Positions 53,095 through 64,000 of a stretch of 64,000 nucleotides of DNA are shown here, in pieces. The DNA comes from Oikopleura dioica (lineage: Eukaryota > Chordata > Appendicularia > Copelata > Oikopleuridae): contig OU015569.1 in NCBI GenBank assembly GCA_907165135.1, positions 9,176,501 to 9,240,500 on the forward strand. Direction: 5' to 3'. The notes beneath the pieces were generated by a model that was not told the origin of the DNA, did not search any database, and worked only from the letters and a program-made list of their open reading frames with translations. The position numbers and the translations under genes were made by a program. How positions within the stretch are numbered: the first letter of the stretch is position 1; every line of letters starts with the position of its first letter.

Positions 53095-53565
53095 ACATTG
53101 GTCGGAAAAAATATAAATTTTCGATTTTGACAAAAATTTCAACTAGGGGGAAAATCATTATGTTGATCGTTTTAGTCATCATCGAAAACCTAGAAATCAC
53201 CTGGAAAAAACTTTTTTTCATTGCCTGGGGCGATTCTGAGACCATTTTTATAAATTTCCTACGAACTGCCATATCTCACGTGAGAGATGATGAAATCACG
53301 TGATTGATACATTTTTAAAAAGCTCAGTTTCTGAGGATTGGGGGAAAGAAAAAACATTTGAAAAAAGTTGATGTTGACTGGCAAAAATAATTATTTCAAA
53401 TTTTCGGCCAATCAGAAATGTCGATTTTCCGAAATGATTTTTACGTTCCCCCAATCCTCAGAATCTGAGCTTTCGAAAGATACCTTCATCCCTTGGTTTC
53501 ATAAAGTATAACGTGAGCTATGGCTGTTCGAAGGCGAAAAATTTATATTTTTTCCGGCCATTGAG
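53095..53565. repeat. Large imperfect inverted repeat
   Basis: Arms of roughly 200 bases around a centre near 53390. The clearest pairs are GTCGGAAAAAATATAAAT (53100) with ATTTATATTTTTTCCGGC (53540), and GCTCAGTTTCTGAGGATTGG (53321) with its near mirror CCAATCCTCAGAATCTGAGC (53450). The outer limits and a target duplication are not clear. It is a decayed MITE or foldback element, or a long hairpin transcript source. Confidence 0.55.
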
Positions 53566-54343
53566 CTTGAAATTTCCCAAAAGCTGCTCGTTCCTATTAA
53601 CCGTTCGTTTTGTGTCCAATATAAACTCATGGCAGGGGCAATCTATGTCCATGGAAAAACTAACGCATGTAAACAACATTAACGAGGCCGACTAAGCATA
53701 AAACCTGCACCTGCATTCTCAGATCTCTCACGTTTGCCTTGAATGTTAGACTAAGATTCGTTACTTCTTTTTCGCCGAAAGTACATCCGAATTTATCCGA
53801 AGTATTTCTGAGAAGTGGGCTTGCTCGCCAAATAATCCATTCAAACAAAGCTTCTGATCTTATGATTTTAGCGGTAATAAAAGTCCTGCCCAGCCCAGTG
53901 GTCACCAAGGTAACATTAGATCAAACTTGCATTTTGTCGACTGTTGGTTACAGACGGAAATAGAATGACAACTCATGAGCAGTGTGTTTATTTTTTTTTC
54001 AAGACGAAATGTTGTTGCGCAGATGGCATGATATTAAATATATTCTGAGCTAGAAAGGAGTCCGATTTTTATATAGCCGGTTTATCATAAATTATCAGAA
54101 GGAACATTTTGAGGGATTTTTTATATAAAGAAAGTTTTTTAAAATAAAATCAAGATTCCCGTATTTCAAAAGAAGAATTGTTATTATCAGGATATCCGGG
54201 TCATGTGGGTAAATGAGTTTGCTTAGTTCAGCTAACACGCGCCATCATTTGAATAACTCGATTGACAGTAGAAAAATAAAAAGTACGAGAGAAAGTTAAT
54301 TATGTAACCATTAGTTTGCTCCGCAAATTACCCATAAATTCAA
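53566..54343. other. Intergenic, nothing recognised
   Basis: ORFs on both strands near 53660-53963 have no domain or splice support. AT-rich. Confidence 0.35.
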
Positions 54344-54912
54344 TTAGGCTTTAGATGATCCCCTATTCTCCATGCAGATTTTAAAGTTGAAATAAAAACT
54401 ACAAATCTCAAGAAAAGACGACTCCTCGCCTAATAGTGAAGGAAGGATTGGTGAAGGACTTTGTGGCACGTGTTTGATAAGTTGCAGGCCCATCTGACTC
54501 GAATTTGACGCAGTATCTATTTGACTGCACATATCGCTGCTTCATAATCGATCCGATTCCTGAGAGTAAAAGTTGATAAACGAAGTAATGAATTGTAATT
54601 AATCTAATCATCTGTTGCTTAAGATGCACACTAAATACTTCAGTTGGGAGAAGAAAACAACATGCCTAAGTTTGCTCTATATTAGGACGAACTTGTTGAC
54701 CCCTGCTTCTACGCCCGCAGATTCTCGCGTGAAGAAGGTAAGATAAAGAAAACGCACTCACCAACAAACGCCATGAGAATAAAAACCAACCAGGAGATGA
54801 CGATGCAGCCGCCGAAGTCGTAGTAAGGCGGCACTGAATATTGATAAGCGATTTGAAAATCCAGTCACTGGATTCCAGTGTCATCGGCCTCGGGCAACAA
54901 TTCCGCGGACAT
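54344..54912 (-). CDS. Small single-pass membrane protein
   Basis: ATG 54910-54912. Exon 54876-54912 (MSAELLPEADDT) joins through a GA-AG intron to 54762-54832 (VPPYYDFGGCIVISWLVFIL, MAFV), which is a short extracellular acidic end followed by a transmembrane helix. Further exons are less certain. A frame near 54400-54520 reads MCSQIDTASNSSQMGLQLIK, PQSPSPILPSLLGEESSF and would be a cytoplasmic tail. No family recognised. Confidence 0.45.
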
Positions 54913-55203
54913 GATTATGATCTCCGTAATGACCTCGTTGAGCGTTCGGATTTATCAAAAAATACGATATCGCCACTATCAAATCCACTTCTATCGCAAA
55001 ATTATCGCTAAAATCGGTTGATTGAGTAAAGGTTGTTCATGGATTTCCATTAAAAGCTTTCTTTATGTAGCGATCCTGCACTTTCGTACAGTTGTCTACT
55101 AGCAGGCTAAGTGTTAAGATACTACGTTTGTAATGCAAATGCAAGTAATTTTTCACACTAAATTATAAGTTTGCCGAAGGCAGGGGAAAACTGGAACTGC
55201 TTA

Positions 55204-56640
55204 CTAAGCGACTTGTGTTTGGAATGGACGTCCTGGCACGGGATAATTCGACTTAAAAGCAAAGCTGCTGCATATCGCAAATTTCCGTGACAAGGTCGGT
55301 AAAATCCATGCCCAACCGGTTACAAAGAGTCCAAATGGGTTCAAGTATTTAAAAAAAACGTGTTCAAGTTTATGAATGACATTGTGACACTGTGTTCGCG
55401 TGCCGTAAATTCTTTCGAAAAGTTCTGAAGAGACTCCAAAGACTCGAGAGCGATTTCCACTTCGAGTTAGAAGGGGGCTCACTTGCTAATGGCGCTAGAA
55501 GTTAGAGGCGCTATGGACGACGCGTGCTGATGCAACGGTTTAGGAAAAATACTCTGTTCTTACTATCCCTTTCCTTGATTTTCTCAGCAAAATCTGCGGT
55601 CAAGCGAGTAGCCTTTTTTAAGCTTCGCGAGTATTTTTATCCACAATTATAATAATATAAATAATGTTCACAAAAGTATTTTGGAAGCTTGACCAAAGAA
55701 CACCAGCCGCGCCGAAAAGCAGACCACTCATCATCGCGAAGACGGCGCTAAAGTAAGATTCAAGGACATCAATTTGTTTATCAAATGTCTTTCGACATCT
55801 TGATCCGTTTGTGCAGATCACAGACGATTATGAATGGGATTTTGTGTTCGAAAAACGTAACCAAGGCTGAATATTCTCGCCTTGATTAGTATGTTATAGA
55901 TGTCTTCAATATGAGGCTAGCTGTCATTCTGACGGGAGAAGACCTTGAACCATGCAAAAAGTACTTTCAGACTTTGTTAATAATCATGAAACTGCTGACA
56001 AGGTTTTAATAAATAAGTGATTGAATCTAAGTGACTTATTAGCTGAATCAGCCATTACCTAATGTAACTGATCCACGTTTTTTGTGATGATCCTTTTTTT
56101 AGTTCGAATTGCTCAATAAGAAACACACTCCCGTATTAAAAGTATAAGTAATACCGTATATCGAACATTCCCTTTATAAAACTCGACTAAATCAGCGGAG
56201 ATGAAAATTCCTCCCGTGGAAAGAATGCCAAAGATAGCTCCGAAGGTTGTTGAGATTCGACACCAAAGAACATGCCAGTTTCCTTAAACACTTTTCTTTG
56301 TCTGAAATCAATAAAAGTCTAAGTGCTGAAAGCGCCTGTCAGAATGAGCTTGAAATGCTATTCACGAGAACTAGACACATTGAATTACTTTCAAACTGCC
56401 AGTTCTTCATGAACGAGCGGTAATTGTATTTGCACCGATATGCAAAATCGTTAAATTAAGTCACCTGGAGTCAACAAAGAACGAGGTCGACTGTCGCAGC
56501 TGTATCTGTACGATCCTATGTACAGACATGTTGACCAAAGGCCCTTGTACGTTTTTTCTGTTTCTATTACTCTTTCCGCAACGCTATATACAATATTAGC
56601 TGATAATAATGTACAGACATCCAGTTTACCTTTCCGCAGA
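55204..56640 (-). CDS. Claudin-like tetraspan membrane protein
   Basis: Pieces on the minus strand, exon joins approximate. Near 56480-56560 TYKGLWSTCLYIGSYRYSCD carries the claudin/PMP22 first-loop signature GLW-x2-C-x9-C. Near 56160-56290 NWHVLWCRISTTFGAIFGIL, STGGIFISADLVEF gives a second helix. 55675-55815 reads CRKTFDKQIDVLESYFSAVF and MMSGLLFGAAGVLW, a third helix. 55204-55480 ends with NPFGLFVTGWAWILPTLSRK and a short tail (stop 55204-55206), the fourth. The first helix upstream of the GLW exon was not found. Claudins seal or form pores in cell junctions; only the fold is supported here. Confidence 0.5.
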
Positions 56641-57750
56641 CCAAAATGGTTCTCTTATCAAGCCTTACCGATTATATTCACAATTCGATAAAATTTAAAG
56701 AACAAGTTCTGTATGAAGATTTTAATAAAAATTCAAGTAAACTGTCCTTATCACGTAAAACTCCAACACAACTGCCGAAATCGCCACAAGAATCTTTGCA
56801 TGGTTTGAAAAACCGAGAGTTTCCTTTGAGAGTTTCTCTTGCGATCAAACCGGTCCAAAACGAGCTCGAATTTGTGTAAATTTCTCTCCATACTATACTT
56901 AAATTTGTCCAATGGATCATTGAGTTCGAGCACACTCAATTTTAGTCGAAATCGATGTTGCAAAGCGGCTTAGCGGATACAAGTCCGTAGCAAGTAAAAA
57001 AAGAAAGACACTAGCCTCAGGACAAACCACAGCGGGACTTCAAACGCAACTTGTCAACTTTCCAAGACGTGCGAATGGATAAGAGAATATTCCAATATAC
57101 AGATATCCTTCAATAATCACCCAAATTGGCAATAACTAACTGGTGACCCCTGTATTCAAAGACAAAAATAAAGACGTCTATGGTTGATAGACTATGGAGC
57201 ATTAAAAATACTCAATATTTTTTGCGCTTGATTGGACACAAATTGCTTTGAAAATTGATATTTCTAATGTTCTATTCTTATCTTCTTGAATTTAGATCAA
57301 AGTCTCGCGTAGAGACGTCGCGATTTCAATTGGCATATAGTCGATTGGCACATTCTTCTGTGAGATTTTCAGTGTAAATGCTCATAAGAATTTCAGAAGC
57401 AAGGCCCGGGGCTCTATAATTTTCGCGCAAAACAGAACTTGTCGTTGGCAGTGTGCCAATGTTACGACCGATTTGAACGGGATTATTAAAAAAATCGGAT
57501 GTTTCGTCTCCTTTGGCAGCTCATTGTCGGTACTCTTAGCTTATCAATGAATCTTTCAAGATCACGGCGCGAAACAATAGAAGAGTTAAATCGGTAATGG
57601 CTTCCTGCCGACGGAATCCGTCCCCTTTGAGAGGTTAACTGCCCTCTGGGTTGGGTCTCGGGCGCACGGCTTTCGCTGGTCGGGCCAAGGTTCTCAATAC
57701 AGGCCAGTTTTTTATTTTTCAGACTTTTCAAATCATAAAAATAAGAGATC
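56641..57750. other. Between claudin-like gene and ammonium transporter; one possible minus exon
   Basis: A minus-strand frame at about 57486-57720 (IENLGPTSESRAPETQPRGQ, then RRDLERFIDKLRVPTMSCQR) has coding-like composition and is GC-richer than its surroundings, but has no clear splice partner. A second frame at 56700-56935 may hold the missing first exon of the claudin-like gene. Neither is secure. Confidence 0.25.
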
Positions 57751-59991
57751 ATGGAAAATCTCACCCTCGAAGAAAGGGTTTCTTTACTGGAAGATGTTAG
57801 TAGGGCCAATATGAAGAGCATAAATGAGGTAGGCCGCACGTTTCTGATAGAGATTTCTCCTTCAAGTAACGAAGATTGATAATTAATTTTGATTAACGGA
57901 AATATTTTTCGATTAAACAATTTATTCCTTTTCAATTTCAAACATAAAGAACATCTGTTGTTGGACTTTTTCAACACAAACTCGTTCCCAGCGTGTGAAT
58001 AGAAAGAAGAAGGTACTATTTTAGTTTTTCTTGATTGTTCTTGGTGCCCTAATCATGTTCATGCAATGTGGTTTTGCGTTTCTCGAGGCTGGAGCTGTAC
58101 GGTCAAAAAATGTGGTGAATATTTTAATAAAAAATGTTCTTGACTGTTTTATTGGTGGAATCATTTACTGGGCAGTTGGGTTCGCCTTTGCTTATGGGGA
58201 TACGTCGCCGCCTTCTGCTGCAAATAAATTTATCGGCCATAAATACTTTTTCTCTGTGATGTCCGACGATTACGACAGTTTCCATGCGAATTGGTTTTTC
58301 CAGTTCGTTTTTGCTGCTACAGCTTCAACAATTGTCTCTGGAGCTGTTGCCGAACGAACTCAGTTCGGATCGTACTTGATCTACTCGACTATTATTACCG
58401 GATTCGTCTACCCTGTTGTCAGCCACTGGTGCTGGTCGGGCACTGGCTGGTTAACGGCAAGTGAAATTTCGTCTTTCAAATACTTGAGCTTGAGCTGTGA
58501 AACTGGAACCATGGAGTATGGGGATCCAATCGGTTTTAAAGACTTCGCCGGATCAGCTATTGTTCATTGCACAGGTTTTTGAATCTAGCGACGATGATTT
58601 TTTATAATTTTCAGGCGGAATCGCGGCACTCATGGGAGCTATTTTCATTGGCCCTAGAATCGGCAAGTTTTCAGAAGAAGGCAATCGACGAGTTTCAAAC
58701 GATATTCCCGGACATTCAGTTCCAATTGCTTCCCTTGGTGCTTTTATCCTCTTTCTCGGATTCTTGGCTTTCAATGGTGGATCTGTCTTGCAAATAGTTA
58801 ACGCTGATGGAACGAGTCTTGATGATCATGGCGAAGCTCTGGCTATTTCAGTCGTCAATACAATTATCGGCGGCGCAGCAGGCTCTATCTTCGCACTTGG
58901 ACTCAATATTTTAGTGCCAATGATCAAGGGAGAGCGATACTACTGGTCACTCCTTGTCTGCATCAACGGAGGCCTCGCTGGTATGGTTTCCATGTGCGCA
59001 GCCTGCAACGAGCTAAATACTGGAGCTGCTTTTGGAATTGGCGCCACCGCGGGAATGACTATGTACTGGATCAGGAAAGGAAAGCGAATATTATATTTTA
59101 ATGAAATTTTATCAATAATTGAATATAAATATGCGTTAACAGCGATGTCTTGCTCCAGTTCGGAATCGACGATCCGCTTGATGCTTTTGCCGTTCATTAT
59201 GGGTAAGATAACGATTTCTTATCAACACAGTAACAGTTGGTAGTGGCGGAGTTTGTGGAATTCTTCTTTCCCCTCTTTTCGCAGCTTACGGTATTGCCGC
59301 TTCTGCGAATTGTGCTGAGCAAAGAGAAGAGTTTCCACTCAAATGGGAGATTTGCGGCCTTGACCTTCCTGTTAATGAAGGTTCGTTTTTGAAGATAAAT
59401 TATTTTATATATATTTTTTTTTTGCAAATTTAGACGCTTTTAAATGTGACTATTCGGCCTATAAACAATTCACATGGAATCTTGTTGGACTCATTGCCAT
59501 CACGCTTTGGTCAGGAATCGTAGCCGGCGTAACTTTCGCCATCCTTTATTTCATGGATGTATTGAGGTTTGCTGATTTGGAATCAACAATGATTAAAACG
59601 ATTTTAGAGTTGACATGGATATTGAAGTGCGAGGCCTTGACATCAAGAAACACGGCGAGCCGGGATATCCTACTGCTGCTTATGGACACGGCTGGGACAT
59701 AGAGGGTGAAACTAACCCTGCAACAGGCGCAAGTTCTGGCGGAGATCATGGACGACGGTAAGTTATTAGTGTTGATGAGTGTTATAAACGTTTTAGGGAT
59801 ATCAAAACATTAGCTGGTGCGGGATTTCAAGACACTGTAGCGTCAGATGGGCTTATAGGTAAACACTCTCATGTTTAAGTATTAACTGGTCTATAGCTTT
59901 GGCGATCGGTTACCGAAGAAATCATTACAAGAACCCATCTTTCGCAACCGAAGAAACGCCTCCAAGTTCTCATCAAGCTGAAAGCAAATAG
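57751..59991 (+). CDS. amt: Ammonium transporter (Amt family), complete
   Basis: Nine exons: 57751-57828, 58025-58574, 58615-59074, 59143-59201, 59231-59380, 59434-59566, 59608-59757, 59797-59858 and 59897-59991. Signature blocks: MQCGFAFLEAGAVRSKN, WFFQFVFAATASTIVSGAVA, ERTQFGSYLIYS, FVYPVVSHWCWSGTGWL, DFAGSAIVHCTGGIAALMGA, LGAFILFLGFLAFNGGS and DDPLDAFAVHY. The pore twin-His positions are in AIVH and DAFAVH, and phenylalanine-gate residues are in the WFFQF region. Eleven helices are expected. It moves ammonium across the plasma membrane. The C-tail is long and Gly/His-rich (YGHGWDIEGE, SSGGDHGRR). Intron 59075-59142 starts GA and 59202-59230 (29 bases) appears to start GG. The N-terminal MENLTLEERVSLLEDVSRAN could be a short helix before the first span. 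Confidence 0.93.
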
Positions 59992-60455
59992 ATTAAAATT
60001 TTCTGCCTCTGAAATACTAATATAATTCTTCTTTTTCTTCCGCGTGCTCTTGAGATCTAATTATGTTTGTCTGTTTGTTACTAATCTTGATTCAAAAGAA
60101 TGGAAATCTTCTAATAAAATTAGATATCGTTTTTTAAAATATTATTTTCTTCATATTTTCAAAGAGAGAGTGCATTATCGGTGTTATTTTAAAGAAAAAT
60201 AATCTCCTCAAATTACGCAAAGAGAAATTAATTGGCGGTAATTAAACAATGGATCCGTAAATGGCATAATCGTACTGGAAGGATCCATTGAAGACGGCCC
60301 TCTTCAAACAAAATCGAAATGTTTTGTAGGAACGCAAATAGAAACGACAGTGCTATTCACAAAGTGTATTGTCTTCTCGAATTTACAGACAAAAAGAAAA
60401 AGTTTTATTAAAAAAAAAGAAGAGAAAAACCTGAAATGAATAAGAAATCAACTGC
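59992..60455. other. Intergenic, nothing recognised
   Basis: AT-rich 3' flank of the ammonium transporter with several AATAAAA-like signals near 60110, and the short upstream region of the next gene. Confidence 0.5.
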
Positions 60456-63400
60456 ATGAAGGGTTTAGTATTCTTACTACTGTATAACACGGGGCAGGCC
60501 CAAGGTAAGTACAGTGTGAACTTATCATGAACATGTCAATCATGCTTCATTTCTGTGTGTTATAGTAAAAAATATTAGTTTTGTAAATTCATTGATTTTC
60601 CTTGAATTTTATGAAACTTGTTTTATACTATGGTGTGCTGTGTGTAATTGAAAATTTTGCAGATGGGTGTAGCAACACGGATACATACTGCCAAAATGCA
60701 ACTCTGGGTGATTCTTCGTGTGCTCATGTGTGTATTTGTGATCCATGTCCGGACAGTGGACAATTTACTCAAGGCATTTGCAGTAATTGCGTACTAGTCG
60801 CCGATTATAAAACAAGTGCATCTGGCTGCCCTGCTGGAACGTTTTGGCAACAAGGTCTGAAAGATTGTATAGATTGTCCAGAAGGGTTTTACTCATCCGC
60901 GGGTAAAGATAAATGCAGAATTTGTCCCGCAGGAAGTTCTTGTAATTCACAAGGCATAACTGGTTCTTGTGGAGCTAATCAAGTGTCCCCTGAAGGATTC
61001 CAAGACTGTTTAACGTGCCCGCCGAGTTTCGAACCAGATGGACAGGAAAAATGTGTCGAAAAAAGTGAAACGTGCAGTAATTCAAACAAGTACAAACCAT
61101 ACGATAGCCTTTGTATCAACACTCCGGCTGGTTATACTTCTGATGGATCAAATGGCTTAACGCAATGTCCCGATACACAGTATTCAACTGGTGCTAGTTC
61201 TTGCGTTGATTGTCCAGAAGGGAAAAAGTGCGACAGATATGGAGGTCAAGAAGACTGCCTTATTTCTGCAGGTTTATCTCCAAAGACTCCTGTTAGTACT
61301 ACTGGTTGCCAGCACTGTACGAGAGGAACAGACTGCACGACTCTTAGTGATTGTGGAGTTGGAAAACAATGGGATGAAACTTCGAAAATATGTGTTTCTA
61401 CTGATTGCGACAAAGGACCGTGTGATGGATCATTTCAATACAATTGCGATCCTGGGATGACTTTAATTGGAAACTTGTGTGAGCCTTGTCCTCTAGTTTT
61501 CAATTCTACGGGCCAAGTGAAAGGAGAAGTTGGAATATGTCCTCAGACAAAATGCCCTGCTGGATATGGTTTCTCGAGTGGAAGCTGCGAACTTTGTGAT
61601 GATAGTCATCATAGCGATGGATCAAGTGCTTGCCAAAGTTGTGATCTCCATGATAATCTGTACTGCCCGAATAGAGACGGAGTCCCAGTTGAATGTCCGA
61701 CTGGTTACTACAAAAAACTATCGACTGACAAAACTTGTAGTCCCTGTCCAGAAGGTAATTCTTGCGATGCTCTTGGAGCAAGCCCTTGCGGACCTAATGA
61801 GTACTCATACGAAGGAGACTCTGTATGCCGAGCTTGCCTACCTGGGCATGAATGCAATAGCTCTACAGCAAAAATGTGTCGATATGGAGAGTATATAAAC
61901 GGAAATAGCTGCACGCCTTGTCCTAAAGGAAATGCGTGTCCGAATCCATGGGAAAATGAACAACCGTGTACTTGTAACGACGACGGATGTAACTTTCAAG
62001 ATGCAACTGGTCAAATTGAATGCAAACCTTGTCCAGCTGGAAAAACGTGCACTGAAAGCACTGCTAGTTCTTGTGCTTCTGGAAAATACTCTCTTGAAGG
62101 ACAAAAATCGTGTGAAAACTGTCCTCCCGGTTCAATGTGTCCAACAGCAGATTCACCTCCAGTGCCATGCGATCCTGGATATTATGCGCCGGCAAATAGT
62201 ATAGATTGCACAATATGTGACATCAATTGGTCGTGCGATAAAGAAGGGAAAACTGTAGCATGTGGACCTAATGAATACAGTCCTCTTGGTGTGTCAGAAT
62301 GCTTTCAATGCCCAAACGGTCATTCTTGTGGAACTGGAATACCTGTTCCTTGCTCACCAGGACAGTACTCATTGAATGGAGTGTGCACAAGCTGTTCAGC
62401 AGGAAACTACTGCCCGATTGGAAGTAACTCGCAAATCACTTGTCCAGTTGGTCATAAATGCCCTGCAAATGCCTTCGCACCAACATTGTGTCCCCCCGGA
62501 AAATTTCAAACTAATACTGGTCAATCAAGTTGTTCCGATTGCACACCAGGATATACATGCGATGGATACACGAAAAAAACATGTCCAGTTGGCCATTTTT
62601 GTATCGACTCGACAATTTCTCCGGTACCTTGCCCAAAAGGAGAATATCAAGATGAAACCGGTCAAACAGGTTGCAAAACTGGCGCTGCAGGATTTTATTG
62701 TCCTCCTGGCGCTATTGAATGCCATCTTTGCCCTGCTGGTTCTTATTGTAATAGCGGTACTAAAGCTAACTGTCCTGCAGGCAAATACTCTGAGGAAGAA
62801 GGTAGATCAAGTCAATGCGACGAGGAATGCCCTTTAGGACATTATTGTCCGGCTGGTACATCAAGTCCTTTCCCATGTCCTCCTGGTTTTTATCAAGACA
62901 CTATTGGGGAATCAAATTGTAAGCCTTGTCCCGATGGAAAATCATGCTCGTCTTCAGGATTAATTAAACCTGATAGAAGATGTGATCATGGTCATTTCTG
63001 TTCGAGCAGCAGTAATTATCCTAATTCGTGGGCACCATCAACAACATGGCGAGGTAATGCTGGAAACCCATCTACAATGTGTCCTGCAGGAAAATACAGT
63101 GCAAAGACTGATAATACTGGAGAATCTCAATGTGAAACTTGTCCTGCTGGATTTTACTGCTTCCCAGGCACTGGCAATGGCTTGATCAACCCAATAAAAT
63201 GCCCAGCGGGGTACTACTGCGAGGGGACTCAAGGTTTGGAAGTACGAGATGCTGATGGAAACGAAGTTGACATTCCATTTAAATTTCCCCTTGATCCTGC
63301 TTACGGAACAAAGCCGAGTTGGGAAACAGGAAGCGGCGAAAATTACCGACCAAGAGGTTGTCTTGCTGGAACTTGGAGTAATCAAACTGGGGTATCTGAT

Positions 63401-64000
63401 CCTAATGAGTGTTGGGTGTGTGAACAGGGCTGGATGTGCACATTCGGTACGAATCAGCTCGACCAAGGTGACGTTGTTGATTTGATAGAACTGCCAGCGC
63501 CCTTTGATGAAGTTCAACATGATTTCTACTTCGAAGAAAACTATTTCAGACGAAGTCAAATACAAGCTATGAAATGTCCAAGAGGATGTTATTGCTCACC
63601 GGGTACTGGTTATGGAGTAACCGACAACTACAATTCTCAATTGACTTATGGATTCATAAATAATTTCTACAGCGATTACACATTAAAAGAACCACAAGGA
63701 TGTCCCCCAGGAACTTACAATGACGAGGAAGGTATTGGTCGTGTTTCTGATTGTAAGTCTTGCGAACCGGGATACTACTGCGACGGAGCTATCAAAGATG
63801 AAAATCTGCATTTGCTTAACCGAGAGCCGCTCGATGAATATGAACCGGGCACAGTTGTACCGGACGCTTGTCCTGCAGGCTTCTATAATCCAAATTATGG
63901 CGGAAGCAGTTTTGCTGATGACTGCCCACAATGTCCCGGTGGTTGGCATTGTCCTGAAAATGCGACTTCTGTACCTACAGAATGCGGAAAAGGAAAATAT
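60456..64000 (+). CDS. Giant Cys-rich repeat protein (GCC2/GCC3, ephrin-receptor-like), 3' end outside window
   Basis: Exon 1 (60456-60504) encodes a signal peptide (MKGLVFLLLYNTGQAQ). A 158-base intron joins in phase to one uninterrupted exon from 60663 to the window end, more than 1,100 residues. The protein is a string of about 30 units of the form C-P-x-G-x-[YFK]-x4-G-x-C-x2-C-P (for example CPEGFYSSAGKDKCRICPAG, CPAGKYSEEEGRSSQCDEEC, CPPGTYNDEEGIGRVSDCKS), the pattern of ephrin-receptor-like/GCC2_GCC3 modules in SCUBE-, SVEP1- and Eph-type proteins. No other domain is visible yet. It is secreted or a large ectodomain. A 3.3 kb intronless exon is unusual for this locus, where exons are typically 100-300 bases. 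Function unknown; a structural extracellular role is plausible. Confidence 0.85.

Noticed and set aside
53660-53963. Overlapping ORFs on both strands
   Set aside because: No domain or splice support; mirror ORFs of similar length suggest chance.
61191-62837. Several plus-strand ORFs of 90-150 codons
   Set aside because: They are out-of-frame shadows of the long Cys-repeat reading frame, which is open from 60663 to the window end.

Overview
The window is animal DNA and looks like an appendicularian tunicate (Oikopleura-like). No single marker proves this. The argument rests on intron style: most introns are 36-50 bases, and in nearly every well-conserved gene one or more introns start GA, GC or GG instead of GT while still ending AG. 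That is the known intron signature of Oikopleura. The base composition is AT-rich, genes lie on both strands with little space in places, and several start codons follow directly after a splice-acceptor-like AG, as expected if spliced leaders are added. Exon boundaries below were worked out by eye from protein conservation, splice signals and reading phase; those marked approximate could move.

Layout. 1-8.5 kb: the end of a secreted Cys-rich protein, then on the minus strand a divergent actin, a GPI-type Ly6/uPAR protein, a small unresolved gene, a leucine-rich-repeat protein and an unresolved gene. 9.2-14.7 kb is nearly gene-free. 14.9-22.9 kb holds a presynaptic-type (Cav2) calcium channel alpha-1 subunit in about 22 exons. 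24-27.7 kb: a TA-flanked MITE, then minus-strand cdc42 and an HP1/CBX chromatin protein. 28.5-32.6 kb: a serine-protease fragment, a tail-anchored-looking astacin protease, a second MITE, then a tight minus-strand run that includes a neuregulin-like Ig/EGF/transmembrane protein. 33-41 kb: transglutaminase, a secretin-family GPCR, a possible lipocalin and a Thr-rich secreted protein.

41.4-45.4 kb is a young, internally deleted Ty3/gypsy LTR element with LTRs that look identical and a perfect 5-base target duplication. After it come a gene of an uncharacterised family (probably DUF6940), ric8, the nuclear receptor rxr, a large inverted repeat, a small membrane protein, a claudin-like tetraspan, an ammonium transporter, and the first 3.4 kb of a very large Cys-rich repeat protein that runs off the window.

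These genes do not form one pathway. Themes are signalling (Cav2, Cdc42, Ric8, a class B GPCR, RXR, the EGF-type ligand) and extracellular or surface proteins, many small and apparently lineage-specific, which would fit an animal that secretes an elaborate extracellular house. The best candidates for undescribed biology are the lineage-specific secreted and surface proteins, the intron made almost wholly of a perfect hairpin, and the RXR that seems to lack its activation helix.
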